DNA of 64,000 bases from an uncultured Clostridia bacterium (GTDB lineage Bacteria; Bacillota; Clostridia; Oscillospirales; Acutalibacteraceae): the NCBI GenBank assembly GCA_905235625.1, contig CAJOLX010000006.1, positions 1-64,000 on the forward strand. The letters are read 5' to 3'. Numbering within the stretch: the first letter of the stretch is position 1; each line of letters opens with the position of its first letter. The notes below the pieces were generated by a model. That model was not told the DNA's origin, did not search any database, and saw nothing but the letters and a program-made list of their open reading frames with translations. Below, piece by piece: positions 57,895-64,000 of this stretch. The position numbers and the translations under genes were made by a program.

Positions 57895-58971
57895 ATGAAA
57901 AGACTTATATGCCTGTTTTCAATGATCCTCATGATCATAAACCTTTTGGCATGTTCATTCCGACCCGGCTCGGGCGGAGAAAATCCGAGCGTTCCTTATA
58001 CGGACTATTCGGATACCGGCTCATCCGCAACAACTCAGCCTTATTCTTATGACGAAACGGAGCCCTCTTCGGGCGAACCTCAGACGGGCGACAGCAGCGA
58101 AACCTCTTCGGTCGGCGGCTATCCTCAGGCGACCCCGGGCGTTGTGACAAGGGCTTTGAGCGTTTATACCGACTCTTACGGCAAAAAAGCCTACATACCC
58201 GCAAACTTCAAGGTTTCTTCAAAGCGCGGCGAGCAGACGATTAAAACCGGGCTTGTCGTTATCGGGCCGGACGAGAGCGAATACGTCTGGATTCCCACCG
58301 ACGAAACCGAGCTCAAAACGAGAGATTTCGGCAGCTATTTTTACTCGGGCGGCTCTCTTTCGGGCTACAGCGACGAAACCAATCTCAAAGAGTATAAAGA
58401 CATGGCGGCGAGCGTTGCGCGCTACGGCGGATTTTATATCGGCAGGTATGAAGCTTCAAAGGGCAGCAACGGTCTGCCTCTGAGCAAACGCGTTTCAAAA
58501 ACGGAATCCGGCAATATCTGGGTGCGCTTCTCTCCGCAGGACACCGTTACCGTTTGCCAAAATCTTTACCCCGGCAACAACACCGTTCAGGGCTTCTTCC
58601 CCTGGGGAGCAAACTGGGATACTATGCTCCAGTGGCTTATAGACACCGGCTGCAAAACGGCAAATCAGGTTTCTTCAGACAGCAGCTCGTGGGGCAACTA
58701 TTCAAACGACACGTTTTCGCCCAATGCCGGCGGCAATTACACCGGTATCTGGGAAGAGGCTAATTCAAACAATATTTACGACCTCGCGGGCAACAACTGG
58801 GAGTGGACTCAGGAGCGGTACGGCACAAACTACGTTATGCGCGGCGGCGGATATAATCTCATGGGCGGCTCGTGCCCGGGCAACACTTATCCCGCGGCAA
58901 TCAGAGACCCTCTGCCCGGCAACGATCATCATCCGAACGTTACGTTCCGCGCGGCGCTTTACGTCAAATAA
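57895..58971 (+). CDS. Lipoprotein with SUMF1/formylglycine-generating-enzyme-like domain
   Basis: Lipobox INLLAC; FYIGRYEAS, NNIYDLAGNNWEWTQERYGTNYVMRGGGY, FRAAL. Confidence 0.75.
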   Translation: MKRLICLFSMILMIINLLACSFRPGSGGENPSVPYTDYSDTGSSATTQPYSYDETEPSSGEPQTGDSSETSSVGGYPQATPGVVTRALSVYTDSYGKKAYIPANFKVSSKRGEQTIKTGLVVIGPDESEYVWIPTDETELKTRDFGSYFYSGGSLSGYSDETNLKEYKDMAASVARYGGFYIGRYEASKGSNGLPLSKRVSKTESGNIWVRFSPQDTVTVCQNLYPGNNTVQGFFPWGANWDTMLQWLIDTGCKTANQVSSDSSSWGNYSNDTFSPNAGGNYTGIWEEANSNNIYDLAGNNWEWTQERYGTNYVMRGGGYNLMGGSCPGNTYPAAIRDPLPGNDHHPNVTFRAALYVK

Positions 58972-59008
58972 TTTATAATCCGATTCGCTTTTTAAGGCGG
59001 GTCGTTAT

Positions 59009-59040
59009 CACAGGGCGCGGGTAAAAATCCGTGCCCTGTG
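59009..59040 (+). terminator. Hairpin, possible terminator (no clear T-tract)
   Basis: CACAGGGCGCGGgtaaaaatCCGTGCCCTGTG. Confidence 0.45.
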
Positions 59041-59076
59041 AAAGCATAGCAAAAGAAATCGGGAGATAGATAAAAA

Positions 59077-60837
59077 ATGCTGAAACTTATCAAAAGATTT
59101 AATTATCGGGATCTCATTTACGCTTTGGCCTGCGTTGTGTTTATCGTTGCGCAGGTTTGGCTCGAAATGACGATGCCCCAATACATGAATAAAATCACGG
59201 TGCTTATCGAAACACCGGGCAGCGAAATGGCGGACGTGTGGAAAGCGGGCGCGATGATGCTGCTCTGCTCTCTCGGCAGCGTTACGGCGTCGGTAATTAC
59301 GGCGGTGATTTCCGCGCGTCTGGGCAGCAATCTCGGCTTTCAGCTGCGCGGCAGCCTCTTTACGAAGGTGCAGAGCTTTTCAATGGAGGAAATCGGCAAC
59401 TTCTCAACCGCGAGCCTCATTACCCGCACCACTAACGATATTCAGCAGGTGCTGATGTTTCTTATTCTCGGCCTGCAGATGCTCATAAGAGCGCCCATAA
59501 CGGCAGTGTGGGCGATATGCAAAATTTCGGGCCAGGAGTGGCAGTGGTCGCTCGCAACGGCGCTCAGTGTGCTGCTCATAGTCAGCGTGGTTTCCGTTTG
59601 CATCGCTCTTACGCTGCCTAAAGCGAAGAGAATGCAAAAGCTCACCGACGACCTTAACCGCGTGACCCGTGAAAATCTTAACGGCCTTAAAGTTGTGAGA
59701 GCGTATAACGCCGAAAAGTATCAGGAAGGCAAGTTTGAGCAGGCAAACGAAGCTTTGAAGAGAACGATGCTTTTCCAGCAGAGAACCATGGCGTTTATGA
59801 TGCCCTCCATGATGCTCGTGCAAAGCGGCCTCATGCTTTCCGTTTACTGGATAGGCGCGGCGCTGCTCGGCGGAGTGAATTCTCCCGAAGGCAGAATTGC
59901 TCTTTTCGGCAACATGATGGTTTTCAGCCAATACGGTCTTATGATAGTTATGTCGTTTATGATGCTCGTTATGCCTCTTATTATGCTGCCGAGAGCCTCG
60001 GTAGCGGCAAAGCGTATTAACGACGTGCTTGACACCGTGCCTTCAATCCGCGACGGAAAGAGCTCCGAAGGCAAAGAAGGCGTTGTCGGAGAAATAGAAT
60101 TCAAAAACGTTTCGTTCCGCTACCCCGACGCGGAGGAGGATGTGCTTCACGACATCTCATTCACAGCTAAAAAGGGCGAAACGGTTGCGTTCATCGGCTC
60201 CACGGGGTGCGGCAAGAGCACGGTCATAAACCTTGTGCCGCGTTTCTATGACGCCACCGAGGGCGACGTGCTCGTTGACGGCGTTAACGTTAAAGATTAC
60301 GACCGGCGCTCGCTGAGGAATAAAATCGCTTACGTTTCTCAAAACGCGATTCTGTTTTCGGGTACGGTCAAATCAAACATCGCTTACGGCGACAACGGCA
60401 GGGAAGCTCCTTCGGACGAAGACGTAGCCGACGCCGCCGAAACCGCTCAGGCAACGGAATTTATAGAGAGCCTGCCCGAAAAATACGACGATTACGTTGC
60501 GCAGGGCGGCGCCAATTTCTCGGGCGGTCAGAAGCAGAGAATTTCCATTGCGCGCGCGATTGCGAGAAAAGCAGAGATTTTGATTTTTGACGATTCTTTC
60601 TCGGCGCTCGACTACAAGACCGACCGCATTCTCAGAAAAACTCTCGATGAAAAATGCGGCGACACGACGAGGCTTATCGTCGCTCAGCGTATCGGCACCA
60701 TCCGCAATGCGGACAGAATTATCGTTTTGGACGAAGGCCGCATAGCGGGCGACGGCACGCACGACGAATTGATGAAAAACTGCGAGGTCTATCAGCAGAT
60801 AGCGCTCTCACAGCTTTCACAGGAGGAGCTGGCATAA
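59077..60837 (+). CDS. ABC exporter half-transporter (TM-NBD), subunit 1
   Basis: GSTGCGKSTVINLVPRFYDATEGDVLVDG, FSGGQKQRISIARAIARKAEILIFDDSFSALD. Confidence 0.92.
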   Translation: MLKLIKRFNYRDLIYALACVVFIVAQVWLEMTMPQYMNKITVLIETPGSEMADVWKAGAMMLLCSLGSVTASVITAVISARLGSNLGFQLRGSLFTKVQSFSMEEIGNFSTASLITRTTNDIQQVLMFLILGLQMLIRAPITAVWAICKISGQEWQWSLATALSVLLIVSVVSVCIALTLPKAKRMQKLTDDLNRVTRENLNGLKVVRAYNAEKYQEGKFEQANEALKRTMLFQQRTMAFMMPSMMLVQSGLMLSVYWIGAALLGGVNSPEGRIALFGNMMVFSQYGLMIVMSFMMLVMPLIMLPRASVAAKRINDVLDTVPSIRDGKSSEGKEGVVGEIEFKNVSFRYPDAEEDVLHDISFTAKKGETVAFIGSTGCGKSTVINLVPRFYDATEGDVLVDGVNVKDYDRRSLRNKIAYVSQNAILFSGTVKSNIAYGDNGREAPSDEDVADAAETAQATEFIESLPEKYDDYVAQGGANFSGGQKQRISIARAIARKAEILIFDDSFSALDYKTDRILRKTLDEKCGDTTRLIVAQRIGTIRNADRIIVLDEGRIAGDGTHDELMKNCEVYQQIALSQLSQEELA

Positions 60838-62690
60838 TGGAAAGAAAAGAATATGAATTCGGTCAGGCTCAGCGCAGACCGGCTCACAGAGGGCCCGGAG
60901 GCCCCGGCGGAAGAATGGCAATGAGAGGCGAAAAGCCCAAAGACCTTATCGGCACCTGGAAAAAGCTGATTGCCTACTGCCGCAAATATATCTCTTTAAT
61001 CATCATCGCGATCATATGCGCGGTCGGCGGAACGGTGCTGACCCTTCTCGGCCCCGACAAGCTCTCAGACCTCACAAAATATATTCAGGACGGTTTGTTT
61101 ACCGGCTTCGTTGACCTTGACGGCGTGTTTAAGATAGGCATAACTCTCGTTTGCTTTTACGCCGCAAGCTGGATTCTTTCGGCGGTTCAGGGCTGGCTGA
61201 TGGCTACGGTCACTCAAAAGGTTTCAAAAACCATGAGAAGCGAAATTTCGCAAAAAATCAACCGCCTTCCCATGTCGTATTATAATCGCACTTCAACGGG
61301 CGACGTGCTGTCAAGAGTTACAAACGACGTTGATACGATAGGCCAGTCAATGAACCAGGGCATCGGCATGCTGATAACTCAGATAGTGCTGTTTGTCGGC
61401 AGCCTTGTGATGATGATCATCACAAACAGAATTCTTGCTTTAACGGCTGTTGCCTCAACGATAATCGGCTTTATCATCATGCTTGCGATAATGAGCCGTT
61501 CGCAGAAATATTTTGCTCAGCAGCAAAAAAATCTCGGCGCGCTAAACGGCCACGTTGAAGAAATTTACGCAGGTCACACCGTTGTGAAAGCGTATAACGG
61601 CGAAGACAGAGCGATAGAAGAATTTGACCGCCTCAACACAAACCTTCGCGACAGCGGCTTTAAAGCCATGGCGCTCTCGGGGCTTATGATGCCTCTTATG
61701 ACCTTTATCGGCAACCTCGCTTACGTTGCCGTCTGCATAGTCGGCGGCACTCTTGCCGTGAGCGGCAGAATAGGCATGGAGGTCATAGTGGCGTTCATGC
61801 TTTACGTGCGCTATTTCACTCAGCCTCTTTCGCAGATTTCGCAGGCGTTTCAGCAGCTTCAGTCCGCGGCGGCTGCGGGCGAGCGTGTGTTTGAGTTCCT
61901 TGAAGCCGATGAAATGGAAGACGAGAGCGAAAAGACTGCCCGTCTTGAAAACGTTAAGGGCTCCGTTGAATTCAGCCACGTAAAATTCGGCTATGAAGGC
62001 ACCGACGAAATTGTTATTCACGATTTCTCAGCCGAGGCGAAGCCCGGGCAGAAGATAGCGATAGTAGGGCCTACGGGCGCGGGCAAAACGACCATGGTCA
62101 ACCTGCTCATGCGCTTCCACGAGATTCAGGGCGGCGAAATTCGCATAGACGGCGTTTCCACAAAGGACGTAACGCGCGAAAACGTTCACGATCAGTTCTG
62201 CATGGTGCTGCAGGATACATGGCTGTTTGAAGGCACAATTCGCGAAAATCTTGCGTATTCAACGCCCGACGTTTCCGACGAAAAAATCAAAGAAGCGTGC
62301 AAGGCGGTCGGCCTTCATCACTTCATAAAAACTCTACCCGACGGCTACGACACCGTGCTTACGGATCAGGTCAGCATGTCGCAGGGTCAGAAACAGCAGT
62401 TTACCATTGCCCGCGCGATGATTGCCAACAAGCCCATGCTCATTCTCGACGAGGCGACAAGCTCCGTTGACACGAGAACCGAGCTTAAAATTCAAGACGC
62501 CATGGATCAGCTCATGCACGGGCGCACCTCGTTCGTCATAGCTCACAGGCTCTCGACCATCAAAAACGCCGACCTTATTCTCGTTATGCGAGACGGCGAC
62601 ATCGTTGAAAGCGGCAATCACGAAGAGCTGCTTGCGAAGGGCGGTTTCTACGCGGAGCTTTATAACAGCCAGTTTGAGCAGGCTTCGTAA
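60837..62690 (+). CDS. ABC exporter half-transporter (TM-NBD), subunit 2
   Basis: TAATG overlap with subunit 1; GPTGAGKTTMVNLLMRFHEIQGGEIRIDG, MSQGQKQQFTIARAMIANKPMLILDEATSSVD. Confidence 0.92.
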   Translation: MERKEYEFGQAQRRPAHRGPGGPGGRMAMRGEKPKDLIGTWKKLIAYCRKYISLIIIAIICAVGGTVLTLLGPDKLSDLTKYIQDGLFTGFVDLDGVFKIGITLVCFYAASWILSAVQGWLMATVTQKVSKTMRSEISQKINRLPMSYYNRTSTGDVLSRVTNDVDTIGQSMNQGIGMLITQIVLFVGSLVMMIITNRILALTAVASTIIGFIIMLAIMSRSQKYFAQQQKNLGALNGHVEEIYAGHTVVKAYNGEDRAIEEFDRLNTNLRDSGFKAMALSGLMMPLMTFIGNLAYVAVCIVGGTLAVSGRIGMEVIVAFMLYVRYFTQPLSQISQAFQQLQSAAAAGERVFEFLEADEMEDESEKTARLENVKGSVEFSHVKFGYEGTDEIVIHDFSAEAKPGQKIAIVGPTGAGKTTMVNLLMRFHEIQGGEIRIDGVSTKDVTRENVHDQFCMVLQDTWLFEGTIRENLAYSTPDVSDEKIKEACKAVGLHHFIKTLPDGYDTVLTDQVSMSQGQKQQFTIARAMIANKPMLILDEATSSVDTRTELKIQDAMDQLMHGRTSFVIAHRLSTIKNADLILVMRDGDIVESGNHEELLAKGGFYAELYNSQFEQAS

Positions 62691-62714
62691 AGCTTTCAAC
62701 GGGAGGATTTTAAA

Positions 62715-62822
62715 ATGGAAAAGCTTATCACCGTTGAAGAGCATTACAGCTCGAGCGCAGTTAACGAAGAAAAAGAAAAAATCGCGCACGGCAAAGCCGA
62801 AAAGCTGCTGCGCATAAGTTAA
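62715..62822 (+). pseudogene. 35-aa remnant joining N- and C-terminal ends of an amidohydrolase
   Basis: MEKLITVEEHYSSSAVNEEKEKIAHGKAEKLLRIS; compare 55957 product start VKIITLEEHYADRAIM and end EEDKELIAHGNAERLLHLS. Confidence 0.75.
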
Positions 62823-62838
62823 AAAAGGAGAAACTATA

Positions 62839-63234
62839 ATGAGCAGATTACACGATTTTATTGACGAAGCGGGAATTTTCTTTCTCGCAACGGAAGACGG
62901 AAATCAGCCGAAGATAAGGCCCCTCGGCGCTCACGTTGAAATGGGCGGCAAAGAGTATTTCACCGTCGGCGATTTTAAGCCCGTTTACCGCCAGATGGCG
63001 GAAAATCCGCTTGTGGAAATAGCCGCGTTCACATCGAGCGACAGAAAATGGCTCAGATACACCGGCAGAGCCGTGTTTGAAGACAACGACGAGGTGAGAG
63101 AAAAGATATTTGAAGCTCTGCCTCATCTGAGAGCGGCTTACAGCCCCGAAAGCGGCAGAAAGATGATGATTTTTACCCTCGAGGATTCCGTTGCGCGCAT
63201 TATAGATATGGCAGGGAACGAAGAAATCATCTGA
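62839..63234 (+). CDS. Pyridoxamine 5'-phosphate oxidase family (flavin-binding) protein
   Basis: FLATEDGNQPKIRPLGAHVEMGGKEYFTVGDFKPVYRQMAENPLVEI. Confidence 0.85.
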   Translation: MSRLHDFIDEAGIFFLATEDGNQPKIRPLGAHVEMGGKEYFTVGDFKPVYRQMAENPLVEIAAFTSSDRKWLRYTGRAVFEDNDEVREKIFEALPHLRAAYSPESGRKMMIFTLEDSVARIIDMAGNEEII

Positions 63235-63272
63235 ACCGCTTGTGAGATAATTCATATTGCAAACAACGTATT

Positions 63273-63300
63273 AAAGCCTCGCCCGTCGGCGGGGCTTTTT
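63273..63300 (+). terminator. Intrinsic terminator
   Basis: AAGCCTCGCCCGTCGGCGGGGCTTTTT. Confidence 0.7.
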
Positions 63301-63354
63301 GCTTGCTTATTTATTCGCAAAGCGGAATTTTTTTGAGAAATTTCAAAATGATTA

Positions 63355-63383
63355 TTGACACTTAATATCCATAGATATATAAT
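63355..63383 (+). promoter_or_regulatory. Promoter of Rrf2-family gene with ATATC-N4-GATAT inverted repeat in the spacer
   Basis: TTGACA 63355-63360, 17 bp, TATAAT 63378-63383; ATATCCATAGATAT. Confidence 0.7.
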
Positions 63384-63428
63384 ATCCGCAAATAAGAAAG
63401 ACGAAATGAGAAAGGCGGTGAAACGGCA

Positions 63429-63893
63429 GTGGTGGTAAACAGATGCGTGGAGCAGGGTATTTACGTCGTTCTTCTTCTTTCGCTTGAAAAAGACCACAAT
63501 CCTTTAAGAAGCACTGAGATCAGCGCCATTCTTTCCGTTTCCGATTCTTATCTCAAAAAGATTTTGCGCAAGCTCGTCGTTTCCGGCATTATAGCTTCAA
63601 ATCCGGGCAAAGACGGCGGATTTCAGCTTGCGCGCTCCATAGAGGAAATCACCGTTTATGACGTTTATTCGGCGCTCGAGGGCAAACAATGCGAGTTTAA
63701 AACAACCGGCATAGGCGGCAGAATTTTCGTTCACGGCAAAGATTTCTCTAAGGGTGAGGAGAGAGTCGCTTCTCTTTTTGAGAGCGCAAACGACGCTTTT
63801 TGCGACAAGCTTCGCACTCTCACCATTTCCGAGCTCGCAACGAGAGAGCTTTTTCTTCACGGCACGGTCGATTTCAGAGCTCACATCAAGTAA
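63429..63893 (+). CDS. Rrf2 family transcriptional regulator
   Basis: LRSTEISAILSVSDSYLKKILRKLVVSGIIASNPGKDGGFQLARSIEEITVYDVYSALEG. Confidence 0.88.
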   Translation: MVVNRCVEQGIYVVLLLSLEKDHNPLRSTEISAILSVSDSYLKKILRKLVVSGIIASNPGKDGGFQLARSIEEITVYDVYSALEGKQCEFKTTGIGGRIFVHGKDFSKGEERVASLFESANDAFCDKLRTLTISELATRELFLHGTVDFRAHIK

Positions 63894-64000
63894 TTGCCGA
63901 TAAATCGGAAATATTGCAATGGAGCATTTCCGCGCAGCCTGCAAGCCGTGATTCAGAATGACCCGTTTGTTAAATAGCTCGGCGTAAAGTATCGGGTCAT

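Overview
The window reads as a low-to-mid GC Clostridia-type (Oscillospiraceae/Ruminococcaceae-like) chromosomal segment. This is inferred from Shine-Dalgarno style, sigma-A promoters and gene content; no rRNA, tRNA or CRISPR was recognised. Contents in order: a MATE C-terminal fragment and a truncated cytidylate-kinase-like gene; an AAA/DUF4143 ATPase; a frameshifted CstA-type transporter; a secreted MBL hydrolase; a CASTOR/POLLUX-like channel; an ABC-2 exporter with a regulator; predicted surface nucleoside-cleaving lipoproteins around a VanX-like dipeptidase; an autoregulated Fic protein; a two-gene operon for a beta-helix surface protein and a 1655-aa exported repeat protein; an MGH1-like glycosidase; two substrate-binding/permease fusion ABC transporters (one with a decayed ATPase); a fumarate reductase-type operon; luxS; a FeoAB locus; paired ABC exporters; and redox and regulatory genes. 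The most unusual candidate is at 39.9-51.3 kb. There, degenerate RsbW/GHKL-like domains are fused to two unrelated amino-acid transporters (the C-terminus of an ABC ATPase and the N-terminus of a DAACS symporter), and a LytS-type 5TM-SpoIIE phosphatase lies between them. This suggests partner-switching-like control of transport. Other notable signals: the 1655-aa protein with about 11 recurrent beta-strand modules and a 4-helix hydrophobic core; a 10-copy TGCAACGA array over the promoter of an AlbA_2/Schlafen-type gene; palindromes over the Fic promoter; a 35-aa remnant joining the two ends of an amidohydrolase; and arrays of UUCG-type mini-hairpins with ATGAATT spacers.
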